Assembly: GCA_030549335.1 (NCBI GenBank)
Contig: CM060196.1
Span: 8,075,501 to 8,139,500, forward strand
Length of the DNA: 64,000 nucleotides
Source: Pontederia crassipes
Lineage: Eukaryota > Streptophyta > Magnoliopsida > Commelinales > Pontederiaceae
Reading direction: 5' to 3'
A program made the position numbers and the translations under genes. The first letter of the stretch is position 1. Each line of letters opens with the position of its first letter. Below are positions 23,511-36,162 of the stretch, piece after piece. Below the pieces are notes generated by a model. That model did no database searches, was not told the DNA's origin, and worked only from the letters and a program-made list of their open reading frames with translations.

Positions 23511-25514
23511 AAAGTAGAAACAAAAAGATAGAAATGATTCAGAAAAACATATGAGCTCCACTATGTGAGCAGAGTAAGCAGTCAAGTAGCAGTTCACAGG
23601 AAAACTTTTTTCCCAGACCACAGAGCAGCTATTATTACTGGGGTTTCTTTAGTATGCTTTTGAGACCCTCTCAAAAAAAAAAGGAAAAAAGTTAGGGGCA
23701 AACAAAGATAAAAGAAACAACAAGAGTGCGCAGCATTAAAATGTCAATTATGAATCATCTTTGCAATAAAGAAAAGAAGAGATGTTTAAAAATAGCATGA
23801 AGTTAAATAGAGAATACATGTCTCTTATGTGCCCCAGGCGGAGCCAATCTCTCGCTACGAAGTATAAGACGCCAAGCTACGCAGAATAAAACTTTTGAAA
23901 ATGGAGTGTGGTAAAACCGATTGGCTTAGTGAGAGAGAGACCCTTTTTGAGTAAGAGTTGGAAGGATGGGAGAAGAGGGGGGAGAGAGGTATGATGGAGG
24001 ATACATGATTTGTGTGTAGTTAACATTGATGATGGATTGGCTGGTAGCAGGAAAGTGGACATTCTGGGTTGTCAGGGTACTTGGATTGGAAAACAGCTTG
24101 CAAAAAGAAGTCACACACACACAGGTGAGATTTTGAGGTGTTTGAACAGGGAAAATAGGATGGAGTGGGTCAGGAGTATCGTCTCTCCTTTTCCTAAAGT
24201 CCTATGCCTAGATCTCATCTAATCAAAGATCAGTATCTAGATCAGAACGCTGATTATTGTCCCATCCAAAGCTTATGTTTTGGAAATTGCATGCAACACA
24301 ACACATGATTAACTCATCGAACAGTGCTACAAACATATTTTACTTGTTCCCTGATCACTCCTAAAACTAGATACCGTCTTTTTGAGTGAATAGACAGGTC
24401 ACCCCTACTGTCCGATGCACCATCAGTTAAAAGAACATATATTTATGCAAAGAACTGTACAGAGTTTCGACCCCGACCCCCCCCCCCCCCCCCCCCCCCC
24501 AAACAAAAGAAAAAAAAAAGAACTGTACAGAGATTGAAACCGAATCCAACACATTCATGGAACCGTAGACTGAATTAAGGATTTGATCACCTTGGCCCAG
24601 CTGAAAAATCAGAAGACAGCTTCAAAATACTTTGTCAACTACTGCAAGAGATTCAACTAGGATTAGCAACCAAGCAGCATCCCCCAATCCTCTTCAGTCG
24701 TAAATCAATCACATCACCTATTAAAGCCCCAATTTTAAATGCAAAAAAAAACAAAATGGTACACCGACTTGGAAATGCAAACACAGTGAGTCCATTTCGG
24801 TGCAGGCTAACAGTGGTAAAGAGTTAACTGCACTTAGCAACTAGTGCCAGTATAAACTCTACGACTTTACGGCTTCACTAGACTGCAAACAAGACGCCAT
24901 AATTGTATGCTCGACTCAGTATTGTATAACTACGAGAACATTAAAATATGAGCTTTGGATCCTTGGTGCCTAATTCTTTTTGTATTAACATCGAACAAAG
25001 CCAGTGTTAATACCTAATTAGTAAGCATGTGTGCATAGTTACTGCCTGCTAATCTTTACTTTAATTATTAGGCTTTAAGATTTAGTCGAGATGGTGGCAG
25101 CAGTCGTCGTTGGGGCCCATTCGCTGGCAAAGCCTTCCAAACGTACCGTTCAGAATCACGTGCTCGCGTACAGCAGTTCCAGATGCTACAGAGGAGTGGT
25201 GTCTTCTCCTCTTCTTTCTACTTCGTTTGCCATTAGAAAACAAGGGGACAAATGTTCGCAGAGGTTGCGAACAAAATCGCATTAAAGAACGCCAATTTAT
25301 ACCGCGAAACTGTAACTAAACATGTAATCTGATATTAATGAACCACTAATAGTTACTGACCGGCGTTTATGAATGGCAAGCTGAAACTCCAAGTTTGAAC
25401 AGTGCGAAATCGTAGAAAAGGGGAAGGGTGGAGACAGAAGTAGCAAAAGATCAAGATTTGGGCAAGATAGCACTACTAAATGGGAAGTACGGAGAGTTAT
25501 TTTTAGGAACTTAC
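23511..25514 (-). other. Probable 5'-UTR intron of the GIL1-type gene
   Basis: On the minus strand a consensus donor TTG^GTAAGT lies at 25515/25514. A pyrimidine-rich tract (TTTCTATCTTTTTGTTTCTAC) followed by AG lies within about 20 bases of the coding start. Between them are 2 kb of non-coding DNA with no domain-bearing frame. A leader intron of this size is common in plant genes. The exact acceptor (one of two AGs near 23505-23511) is uncertain, and no transcript evidence is available. Confidence 0.45.
24465..24516. mobile_element. Tiny poly(C)/poly(A) insertion flanked by 16-bp direct repeats
   Basis: The 16-mer AAAGAACTGTACAGAG occurs at 24449-24464 and again at 24517-24532. Between them lie TTTCGACCCCGA, 24 cytosines, and an A-rich tail. 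A 16-bp duplication plus an A-rich 3' side is what target-primed reverse transcription leaves, but the payload is too short to assign. Replication slippage is the alternative. Confidence 0.4.
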
Positions 25515-25790
25515 CAAGAACGATCCTATTATGAAGGAGGCAGTGCAGCAGTTTTGCTTGTGTTCAGATCAGATCAACTCAGGCAGGAGAGAGACGTCAG
25601 CGACGCATGCCCTCGACCTTCAAACGGGCTCGTCGATGGCGGAGAGCACGAATCAACTACGGCGCGCAGATCGGGAGAGATGGAGCAGAAGGGCGGGAAC
25701 TAGACGGAAGAGGGAGGGAAAGCGGCAGCACTCGACAGCGGCGACGTTGGGGAACGCGGCGGCTTTGGAACTCTCTCTCTCTTTCCCTCT
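25515..25790 (-). promoter_or_regulatory. Probable leader exon and promoter region of the GIL1-type gene
   Basis: Upstream of the putative donor the minus strand is GC-richer and carries AG/GA-rich runs (GAGAGAGGGAAAGAGAGAGAGAG rich area, 25770-25795), typical of plant 5' leaders. CTATTTATGG near 25795-25805 is a weak TATA-like sequence. Transcription start cannot be fixed from sequence alone. Confidence 0.35.
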
Positions 25791-26130
25791 CTCCCCATAA
25801 ATAGTGGCGTTTTGTCGTTGAAACTTTTATTCCAGAAACATCTCTCTCTAGATAAATAATTACATTCGTGTCCTGCGTCCACCGTTCGCTTGCTCTCTGA
25901 ACTGAAAACGCAATCGCGGTTTCGTTGTGCGTGTGGGACGGAGGGTATTTTTGGTAAATAGAGGGCTGCACGAAGTGGCCTTTTTTAAGGAGACACGTTT
26001 TAATAATAAATATTGGTCCTTTCGTATTTTCCAGCTGGATGTTGTAAAGATACTGAGGGCAATATTAATATTTGCTTTGTCCGGCATTTGGTGGGTTTAC
26101 TAACATTTAAATATAATTTTAGATCAAATT

Positions 26131-26310
26131 GTTTGAAATGACTGAAATTAGTAAAAATGACATGTTTTATTTTAAAAATTAATGTATTATGTTTGAAATG
26201 ACTGAAATTAGTAAAAATGACATGTTTTATTTTAAAAATTAATGGATTATGTTTGAAATGACCGAAATTAGTAAAAATGTCATGTTTTCCTTAAAAAATT
26301 AATGGATTAG
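26131..26310. repeat. Three tandem copies of a 60-bp unit
   Basis: Units start at 26131, 26191 and 26251, each with GTTTGAAATGACTGAAATT then AGTAAAAATGACATGTTTTA. Copies 1 and 2 differ at about one position; copy 3 has about six changes. The period is exactly 60 bp. Confidence 0.95.
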
Positions 26311-29300
26311 AATAGTTGAATGCAAAATGTGCTATATATTAAGATGTACGAGATAATTCAGATAGATTATTGATTATTTTTTTTAAAATTATTATGATTC
26401 ATCACGTTATCTTATTTGATTGTCATTTATTATAGTAATTTTAATCATTCTACTAATCTTAACTATCATCTTACTGATAATCTAGATAGCATGCAGAGAA
26501 TGTGACTTTCCAAATTACCAATTGTTTGACATGCATTTTGACAAAAATATCTATTTCATAAAATATTTTAATTTTAATATTTTATTATTAAACAAATATC
26601 ATTTAACTCCATCTCTTTTATCATTTCAATCTTTTATAAATAACTCTTATTTTTTACTCATCTTATTTTATCTATATTTATTTTTTTATTTTTTGCCTTA
26701 TTTATTTAGGATATTATATGATGAACATATAAAATAATTTTTGATAGTATTTTGATAATTTGCTCTTTAATTATTTTAGTCATGATTTATATTATTAATA
26801 CTTGTCAAACACTATAATATGGTATTATCGGTAATTTAAATAATGATATTTTATTTATGGTAATCTAAATTATTGATTAATTAAGCCAGTAATGCACCAA
26901 ACGCCCAAATTAACTAAATAATTTTTTAGAGATAAGGTGAATTCCGGGTGAATTAGTGATATTTTTTTAACAATGAGTCCCCATTTTTAAACCGAAAAAA
27001 GTTGTCTGGCAGTTAATGTTATATATCTGCAAATAAATGGATTTAAATGCAATTATTTGAGTTGGTACTTTGTCTACGAGGAGAGAGAGATACGCTCGGC
27101 AGATATGCTTAAATGTAAAATTACGGATCCTCTGAACCTAAAAAGTGATAAATTAGTGGAGAAATGATATTTAATAGGATTTTGTTAATGTGTTTTTATA
27201 GGGTGTGAAGGTATATAATTTTTTATTTAACATTTATCATAAATTATGGTTAGAGGGGTCACTAATGATGCTAAAAATGTAGTGAAACATAAATAAATAT
27301 ATTTATCATGAAGAATCCTTAACTTTTCAAATAATAAAAGAATAAAAAACATGTAAGAACTTTTGACGAGTGGGCATTAAACACATTCGATGTTAAATTT
27401 TAACAATCGTATATATATGTGATTTCAAATTCATCAATCGGAATAGCATTTACACTTGAAGGTCTACATGATGATTGTGGCTTAAGAAGTTCTGATTTTT
27501 TTTTAATCACTGAAATGCATTATTTTTTTACGTACTCTATAAATTACAATAATATATATTATCAAATTAGATGAGTCAGTCAACGACTCCAAAAGCTTAA
27601 ATCATGAATAATGTTATCATATTTTTTATTTATAACGCATACTCTTCCATCAAATTCGGCTTCTTAAGGGACCTATTTGAATGTCGAAATTTAGATAAGA
27701 AATTGCTCAAATATCGACTGGTCCGAACAAGCACGAAAAAAAGTCACATGAACAAAGTTTCGGCTTTCAAGTATTTCCAAATTTTTGTCGGTAAGAAAAG
27801 TAGTTTTTTTTTCTTACTTTTTTTTCTTTCTGCCTTTAATTATTTTTTATGCATATATATAATTTATTTGTATTAATACATTATTATTAATCTTATGAAA
27901 TAAACTATTAAAGTCAATATTAATTTTTTTATTATACTTAAATTAGTATTATAATATAGTAAAATATTACTAACATTATATTAAATTATAATCAATTATA
28001 AGATAATTTAAAGAATATTTTTATATTATAAATAAAAATTATATTCTTAATTTTTACTTTTTATTGAAAGACCTATTAAAATTTATCTATCAAATTAACT
28101 TTTAAAATTCTCATTATTATATTTTTTATGCAAACCTGAAACTTAAACTTTTTTATTTAATCGAACGAGTCTGAAACCAATAAGAACTAAGTTTTAATCA
28201 AACGGAGAAAATACCTTTTAATAAAAAAATAATAAATTTGAAATTATTATAATTTTTATTTACAATCTTAACATATATATTCATAAGCGGTCCAATATAA
28301 AAAAATAGGAAAACCAATTTCAAAAAAATATGAATTTAAAGGAATTTTAATTTATGATCACTTTTAAAATCTAAAATGTAGCAATCACTATAATAACTAG
28401 TGATTATGTTTTAATACCATAACTATTTATGAGTGTTAAAATAATTTAAAATTTTAGAAAAAATAGTATATGTTAATCCATATATATATCATTAAAAAGT
28501 GATAAAAAGGAATCTTTGTGAAATTATAAAAAGCCGCACAACTTTATTACAAAGTTAAAAAGAGCCGGCGCACGTAATAGGAAAATACACGAGCACCGTG
28601 CACATCGTTTTGTCTTTGGATTCCCCTGCACAGAAGACAAAAACGGAACAGAAGGGAAAAGCCGTTTGAGTAATTTTTTTTTATGGTTATTAACGTAATT
28701 ATAATATATTAATGTTTAAGATACGTTCGTGACAATATATTAATGTTGTTTTATGTTCACGCTTGAATGAGCTTAAACGCTCGTATTCTTTCCTTTTCCA
28801 ATAATACTGAAAACTACATAAATTAGAAACATAGTGTTGTCAATTCTATTTATGCAGCAGAATTGTAAGAGTAAAAATCTAATCGTATAGACAGTTTTAA
28901 ATTTTTTTTAACCACACAACTGTACTCATATGTACAAATGCGCAGTTATTATTTATGTAATGTCCCGAAATTCGATGATCACGTGGCGTGATCTCCTATC
29001 ATGCGTTATCCTTTTTTATTTTATTTTCTTCTTTTTTTTGACTATTTTGTTGACCCATATAATTAAAGAAAATGACGTATCAGATGAAGACTTATCAATT
29101 AAAATAATACAACAATTAGAGGACAATGCGAAAGTCAAAGAGAAAAATACGATAAAATGTCTCGATATCAAACATAGTGTGAAAGCAAAAAGATACATCT
29201 CATAGTCTCATGTCTAAAATAATAAAGATAAAAGTATGAGTACTAAAGATAAAAACATTTACGATTTGATAAGACTTATCTAGAAAGATATACCATTTGA

Positions 29301-29816
29301 TATAATAATCATATGCACATGTCATTCAAAGCGAAGTCGCCGCACGCATACCATCACGTCACGAGCAAACATCATGTACATGTGAGAATCACACGAGGAG
29401 CAAACTCAACCGTTAGCATAAAGCTAAATATGAGTTCGTATAAATCATAGATCAGTTCTGTCAGAATAAGCATGAAGAGATCATATAAGAAAATATAAAG
29501 GTGGATCACAAAATAGAGAGATCATAACATGTTTCATATCCTTTCGTTTTCGTTCTTTTATTCTTTCGTCCTTTCTTTTAGTTATTCCTTCATTCTTTCT
29601 TTTCTTTTCTTTCATTGTAAGAGCTCTTCATTCTTTTAGAGAATACCATTATCGACACTCGTGGTGCAACTATCTAGACCAATCATGGGTTAGTGGATTA
29701 TTAGTGTCACGGCCAGCTCCATTGGGCGGGATGACCTCGCACAAGACGAAAACATCCGTAAGGGAGAGACTCCCATCTAAATATGACATGGTAATTTGTA
29801 AGGAAGTGTCTCACCC

Positions 29817-30242
29817 ATGGCTGACACAACTTCCCCTATCAATGTGGACCTCTCTTTCGATCTGAAGATCGATCAAAATCGTAAGGACTCCTCTTTCAAT
29901 TCGAAGATTGATCAAGGTCCTATGGAGCAGAATCTCCGAGTCATAATGGACCTATCTTTCAATCTGAAGATTAATCAAGGCCGTATGAAGCAAAATTCTG
30001 AATCATTTTTAAGTTCTTCTCATTCTTTTAACAATCAAGTGGACAGAAGCTTAATAAAATTAGAGGGTGCGATTATGGTCAACTTCTTCTGTTCACATAT
30101 CGGACGCCCGGAAGTCGACCATCGGTCGTCGTTATTTCTTTTCATCGATCATCCGAAGAGGGAGCGGACGACCATTTTATCATTTCATGGATGTCATAAT
30201 CAAGTTGACATTTCATTCTTTCCATTCAGTTCAATCATATGA
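29817..30242 (+). other. Open frame of 141 codons with internal repeats, unrecognised
   Basis: The frame starts MADTTSPINVDLSFDLKID and contains three degenerate repeats around SFxxKIxQ (DNA units beginning TCTTTC at about 29853, 29892 and 29955). There is no signal peptide, known domain or splice context. It may be part of a mobile-element remnant; nothing in the sequence proves that it is expressed. Confidence 0.2.
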
Positions 30243-31854
30243 AGTTAAGCACGATTCTGTTGAGCACAATTCACTTCATGTACATATCAGATATCAATTA
30301 CGTAAATAGGAGTTTGTAAAACGTGAAGTTTACGTTCTGTTGGCCAGAACCCGGGCCAAGTATAAAGGAACTCGAGCTGAGCTTATGGCAGAATCAGTCT
30401 CAAAAATTCAAAGTTCGAACTCGAGCTGGGTCAACGTTATACCGGGGCTGAGTTGGGTGTGCGATCAGATCGAAAAAGTCGATCCGTCCGATCGTCTTCT
30501 CTGATTGATACTTGGGTCGGGTCAGACAGAGCCCGGGCCGAGCTACTGGTGCGAGTCGAGCTCGGATCGATCATCAAGGGTGGATCCAGGTCGAGTTGGG
30601 AAGAGCTCGGTCTGGAATGGTCTAATTCGGGCGGGGTTATGGGCAACCCGGGGCGGGTTCTTACTTGCACAAAATCTACGCGAGTTTGCAGAGTTTGATC
30701 GTTTCACTTCTTTTCGATAATACTAGTGACCCTTCATCAACATCACGAGTTTGTAAACATAACTAAGCTGTGATTTTATTGTCTACATTATATGTAGCGT
30801 ACCAGAGTAATCTATGCATGTAATGGTCTAGACGAGTTCAAAATCTATCGAATAATTGAATAATATCATATAATTCACAAGAACAAAATTGATATTCCAG
30901 AATGTTTATAAGATACGTCTGCTACACACATATAAAAGAGAGTTTTCGTCTACCTACATCCTTAGCACACAAATCACATGCAGTAGGTTCATGCCAACGA
31001 AATCAAATACGCAAGCAAGGCATAGAAGCAGCGAAACAAGTTTGCAATTCTATAAATAGCATGTAGCGGGTTTTCTCTTCTTCTTGATCATGATTCCTGC
31101 TACTAGTTCGATCCTAAAGCATGCTTGATTCATCCAGAAACTAATCCATGAAGAAGATCCTGAATTCACACCTCTTAGCCTACAATTTTTGTGGTTCGTC
31201 TGCGCAATGTTCTTCCTCATGTCGCCTGCTGCTGTTGTCCACCGTCGTCTGCACTCGGGGTCATCGCTAGTGTCACTCCTTCGTTCCCTGATTGCGCGTG
31301 CGTCGTCGGAGCAAGAACAAAGAGTGAGTGAGAGGGAGATGAAGGGAAAAACGTGAGAAGAAGGTCAGGGGCAAGGGTTTTTATGATGATGCAGCTACCC
31401 CTTGCTCTACCCATGTATTAGTTGGACAAAGCAAGGAAGAAGAGAGAGGATGAGGGGAAGTGAAATGAAGAAAAGGGAAAGGAAAGGGGCTCGCCGTTTC
31501 CTCTTCAACTTCTTTTTTTTTTAATTACCATGAGGCGTTACAATTACAGTGAAAGATTGTTGAATCCACCATCGATTATAACCTTAGTATGTCAAAACTA
31601 ATTATCAAATCAATTAGGCACAAGAATTAGCAAGAAAAGATAAGAAAAATGATGTAAAACCGAGAAATCAGGAATAGTTGGGTTATGGTTTTTTAATAAC
31701 AAGAATCGACACTAGTAAACACTAATGATTAAATTGATGCTAAAGAGAGAAATGGGAGAATTCGTTGGATAATGACCTCATATTAGCCCTCGATTATTGG
31801 AATGTTGGTCATTAGTGATGGCAATATGCAAGGTTTGGGTTAATACGCCTATCA

Positions 31855-32205
31855 CTAGGGTTGTGCACGAGGTCGAATCGACATGATTAATTCAAAAATC
31901 TGACCCGACCTCACGATGGTCAGGTCGGGTTCGAATTGTAACATTCCAATCCGACCTGACCTAATCTGATGACCCGAGTTTTTTTAAAAAAAATATTTAA
32001 TTTTTAAATTTAAGAGTCTTATATTATTTAAAATTGTAAAATATAAAATAATCTAGTTTAAATGTAGAAAATATAAATAATGTTTAAAAATATTTCAAAT
32101 GAAGTAATTAATGTTTTTATATTAAAAATTAAAAAAATAATTGTGATCGAGTAACTCGACTCAATCTGATCTGACTCCGAATCAAATCCGACCGATGAAC
32201 ACCAT
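31855..32205. mobile_element. 351-bp hAT MITE of the GGTCGG family
   Basis: The element starts CTAGGGTTGTGCACGAGGTCG and ends ..CCGACCGATGAACACCAT, whose reverse complement ATGGTGTTCATCGGTCGG matches the start imperfectly. It is flanked by GCCTATCA (31847-31854) and GCTTATCA (32206-32213), an 8-bp target duplication with one mismatch, typical of the hAT superfamily. GC-rich ends surround an AT-rich core. The same family supplies 1-309. Confidence 0.65.
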
Positions 32206-32213
32206 GCTTATCA

Positions 32214-34705
32214 TAAGCACCCCAAGTTCATCTCCGGAGTCGTGATCTTACTGCCTCTCGCCTTATGTCAATGCTATCCTATGATGGTCTTAACTCGAGG
32301 GGATTTAAGACATATACTTTAATTACTAACATCTTTTTATAAACTTTAATTACTAACATCCTTTTATAAGTATGGATGTCTAAAACCACGTCCTCCTCGA
32401 CTGCATATGAACATGAACTAATGATCAATGCCCAATTGACCAACATATTATCAGCAAATATAGGCTGTGTTTATTACATGAGGATTTGACTTAGAACTTA
32501 ACTGTGTTTTTTCATATTTTAAAGGGTCCAATATATTATATTTTTTTTCCCAATTCGCAAAGAATTTTTAATCAATCGCGAAAATACCATATTTTTTAAA
32601 TATAGTTTAATGTTTCAGGAGCTTGAATTCCTGAGGTCCAATATATTATCCGCCAAAGTTACAAAATCCGTCACCATTTTAAAAATAATGTTAATAAAAA
32701 TATATTTTCATATCTCATAAGCTTGGATTCTCAAATCTCAGGATCCAATATATTATATTGCTTTTTAATTCGCGGCGTATTTTTCTTTAGCAATCTGCGA
32801 TGAAATTTAAGTTGGTTTAAAATTGCAAAGTAAAAAAGATTTTAATTACTTAAGAAATTGTATAAAATTCAAATTCACAAATTGATTAGTTATTAATTTT
32901 AATATAATAAAATTATTTTATGTATTTTTTACATTTTGTGACAAATCATTGTTATTCATTTTTGCAATAGTAAAATTCGCGATAAATTGTGACGAATTTT
33001 TCTTAATATTTGCCCGCCCCCCTCCCAATTTATTTTCATTTCGAAAGAATATCCTCTCAATTTGCAAAGAAAAAAATTTATTGGATCTTTTCAAATTTCG
33101 AGATATCTTTTGTAATTTTCGACGATCATGTTATTTACTTTGGTTGTTATATGATTTGCGACGAAAAAAAATATACCGCAAAATCTAGCTTTTTTTTTTG
33201 CAATGTATCCATATCAATTAAGTATCGAGAAGCACTAAATGAAACGGTTCGAAATACAAATATTAATAATGCATCATTTAAAAAAATAAATTATTAATCC
33301 AACAAATTAAAACTTCATACTGATCGTATATAAGGAAGACAGACACCAGAGTACATGATAATCACCCTGATCGATTAAGAACATGATAATCCTCTTCGCC
33401 TCTTTCGACTATTCATTATTTGACAAGTGACACAGATTATTAATCTGCAAACTAATCACATATTACACTCTCGAATTAACATCGAGTCTAATTAATTTAA
33501 TGTCACTCTAAATAATATGTTTGACGTATGACACTCTAAACAAAAAATTTATATATTCACAAATGTTCGAATTTGAAATATTTACTTAAGCTATGAAGAC
33601 TTTTTATTTATTTCACTTCAACTTTTAGAAGCCTACTTAGAGTTGACATATCGTTTATCGCCTCCTCCCTTTAACATCATAATGTTTTTTCATAATTTTA
33701 GGTAAACTTCTCATTGCATAATGTACCAAGAGTAAGCTTTTCCTTGACCTTTTATTAGTAGATAAGCTATCAATTTTTAAAAAAAAAAGGTATAAAAGCA
33801 TTATACTTTTGGCACATTTTAAACTTTTTGCTATGCCTGTGTTGCACTAGTTATGGGCCTTATGACGATTATGCTGCAACTCCTCCGATTTAAAAAAGAA
33901 AAAAATCAAGTGCAAATATACAATTGAATATCCGAAAACTTTATTCAAATGTATGAAATGAAAATATGCAAATAAGGAGTTGGTGCATAAATAATATGAA
34001 TTAAGGTTAAGGAAAGTAAGAGAATTTGAACTCATTGTCACTTTATAATTGTAAGTGTGAGAATCAATGTGCCAACTTATAATTTATATTTTAATATAAT
34101 AACATAAATAATTGAGGGGATCAGATTGTTTTTTAATTCTAAAATTGACGTAACTATTTAAATTATTAAAATTTTGAAAGAAACGAAGATGGGGGGTGGA
34201 GGGGGATGGATCTTTGAGAAAAAGGCAACAAAGAGGACTCACACATCACAGACACCAAAAAGGCGAGTCAAACTCAGAAAAGTAATAAAAAGAAAAAGGT
34301 GAACCATATTTTCCAACCCGAAAAAAATATAAATGTACGTGCTTTAAATTATAAATCAGAATTGGCATCTATTTGTATATCTAATTAATGATAGCTTTTT
34401 AATCTCTTGGGGGATACAGGGTAAAACATTTACTTATTTCACTTATTAGTTTCTGGATGAACAGCAGCATGCTGCGAAGAGGAAATGTATTTTGTCTTAG
34501 AGCTCTCGTAGTCATAGCCATGTGCCCTCAGCCATCTCTGTCTCCCATTTCCACCTGCTTGCGGTATGGCGCCGTATGAACATCTGCATGAAGCAAAACG
34601 ACTTGCCTTAACGATCAAATTTAATTATTGGCTCTGGCCGGAAAGGAACCATCACGACTTGCCTTATATATATATCCCCTCCCCCAATTCGAGTTCGTGG
34701 AATGA
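32214..34705. other. AT-rich region with repeated GGTCCAATATATTAT and TGCGACGAA-like motifs
   Basis: The 15-mer GGTCCAATATATTAT (third copy GGATCC..) recurs at 32525, 32635 and 32741, spaced 106-110 bp, so there is a degenerate tandem repeat. Around it and down to 33180 are many short CG motifs (TTCGCAAAG, TCGCGGCG, TTGCGACGAAAA) in otherwise CpG-poor DNA, like the subterminal motifs of CACTA transposons. No terminal CACTA pair was found. No genes are supported. Confidence 0.35.
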
Positions 34706-34709
34706 CTCC

Positions 34710-35521
34710 ATCCGACGGGCATGGTTGTTTTTGTGGTTCAGATTTATTTTTCGATTTTTTTACTAAGTTTTTTTAACGGTTCAAGTGTGGAGATGTCAGA
34801 TATGGTGCCCCTCCTCCCTTTGCTGTGCGTCCTCGCTTGCCGCCCATCGGCCTTGCCATCGCGTGTCCTCCCTCGTTGCCGATTGGTCTCCCACTCCGTC
34901 ATGCGTCCACCCTCGCCGTCGATCGGCCTCCCACGCCGCCGCACATCCACCCTCGTCGTCGATCGGCCTCCCACGCCACGAATCGACCTCCCTCGCTGCC
35001 GCACGTCATCTCTCACGACGATCAGCCCTAGAAATCTTCCACCTGTCGCCACCCTGCCCCACCGTCATTCGTCCCCACCGCATGCCCGTCGTCATCCCCG
35101 CTGCCTTCCCATCGTCTTCTAAGCGAAGCGTCGTTCGTCCTCGCCGCGCGACCCTCGTCATCCCCAGCGCACGATCGTTGTCGTCCCGTCGAGCGAAATC
35201 TTCCTGCCATGCCGTGCAAACCATTGTTGTCCTCGTCGCGTGCCTCTCGTCGTTCAACACGACCACCGTGGTGTCCCCGTCGCACGACCCTTGTCTTCCC
35301 AACAAAGCGCCCCTTGTTGTCGTTGTCTTCACAATGAGTTCTGACCTCTTCGATGTGACATTGTCGTCGTTCGCCACTGCTTGCTGCCATCGCGAGGTCG
35401 TCGCCACTTGCTACCACTCAACGTGATTGTCGAACATGAACCACAAAAAAAATCACACAAAAAAAACTAAAAAAATGAGCATTACGCATCTGAATCGCAA
35501 AACCAATCGCGTCCATCAGAT
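34710..35521. mobile_element. 812-bp MULE-like non-autonomous element with 34-bp TIRs and GC-rich core
   Basis: The left end 34710-34743 begins ATCCGACGGGCATGG and ends TTCAGAT. The right end 35488-35521, read on the minus strand, begins ATCTGATGGACGCG and also ends TTCAGAT; 25 of 34 positions agree. The core (34800-35430) is GC-rich with degenerate repeats around CGTCCTCCCTCG and GATCGGCCTCCCACG, opening long but meaningless Arg/Pro/Ser or Asp/Arg frames on both strands. CTCC flanks both sides. Directly beyond the right flank the first 18 bases of the element occur again (35526-35543). No transposase. Confidence 0.6.
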
Positions 35522-35603
35522 CTCCATCCGACGGGCATGGTTGGGGGGAGGGGGTCCTCCCCCCTTACGGTAAATCCTATATATATATATGTATATATAT
35601 ATA

Positions 35604-35646
<43 letters not shown>

Positions 35647-36154
35647 CGTCTTCCTCTCCAACAGAGGGCGATCTCATCTCCGGTTGTCAAGCTGCCGCCC
35701 TCCTTCGTGCGGATGGATCTAGATTCGCTCGCCACTCGCAGCTAGCCGCCGAACCATCGCCCCTCCATTACAGCTCATCGCCGAACCATCGCGCAGATCC
35801 AGATTCGCTCATCGCTTGTAGATCATCGTCGAACTGTACTTGCGAGCAGCTTGCCACCGAACCACTCATAACTTGCGCAGATCTCCGTTGTTGCGCAGGG
35901 TGGAGGAGCTGGTCCCCTTGTTGTTGTCACGCAGAGATCATATGTGGCCAGTCACCCGTCACCGTCGTCGCCCATCACGTTGCGCCATTGTCGCCCGACG
36001 TCATCTCCCGGAAGAGGAACCGCTCGCCCTCCTTCACCGTCTGCATGACCGGTTTTTTTAATTGCTTCTCATCTTGCATAAATCAAGTATTGAACCGGCG
36101 CACCTCCATCTGATTCGTCTATCTCAGATCGGACGTTCCAGATGAAGTGGGTGC
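35522..36154. other. Non-coding stretch with TA microsatellite and GC-rich segment
   Basis: A (TA)n run occupies about 35606-35643. The following 450 bp are GC-rich with repeated CGCCGAACCATCGC- and GATTCGCTC-like phrases and open frames on the plus strand, but no domain. It may be the 5' part of an unrecognised repeat. Confidence 0.4.
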
Positions 36155-36162
36155 ATGGTGAC

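Larger units (their letters stand above)
25860..31846. other. Gene-poor AT-rich region
   Basis: No gene is supported. Notable contents are the 60-bp triplication (26131-26310), a locally repetitive open frame (29817-30242), and a GC-rich stretch at 30340-30670 with GGGTCGGGTC- and CCCGGGCC-like motifs that may be repeat-derived. Other open frames are short and AT-driven. Confidence 0.55.

Noticed and set aside
34721-35426. Long Arg/Pro/Ser-rich and Asp/Arg-rich frames on both strands
   Set aside because: Overlapping open frames in several phases of a GC-rich degenerate repeat inside a TIR element; no domain.
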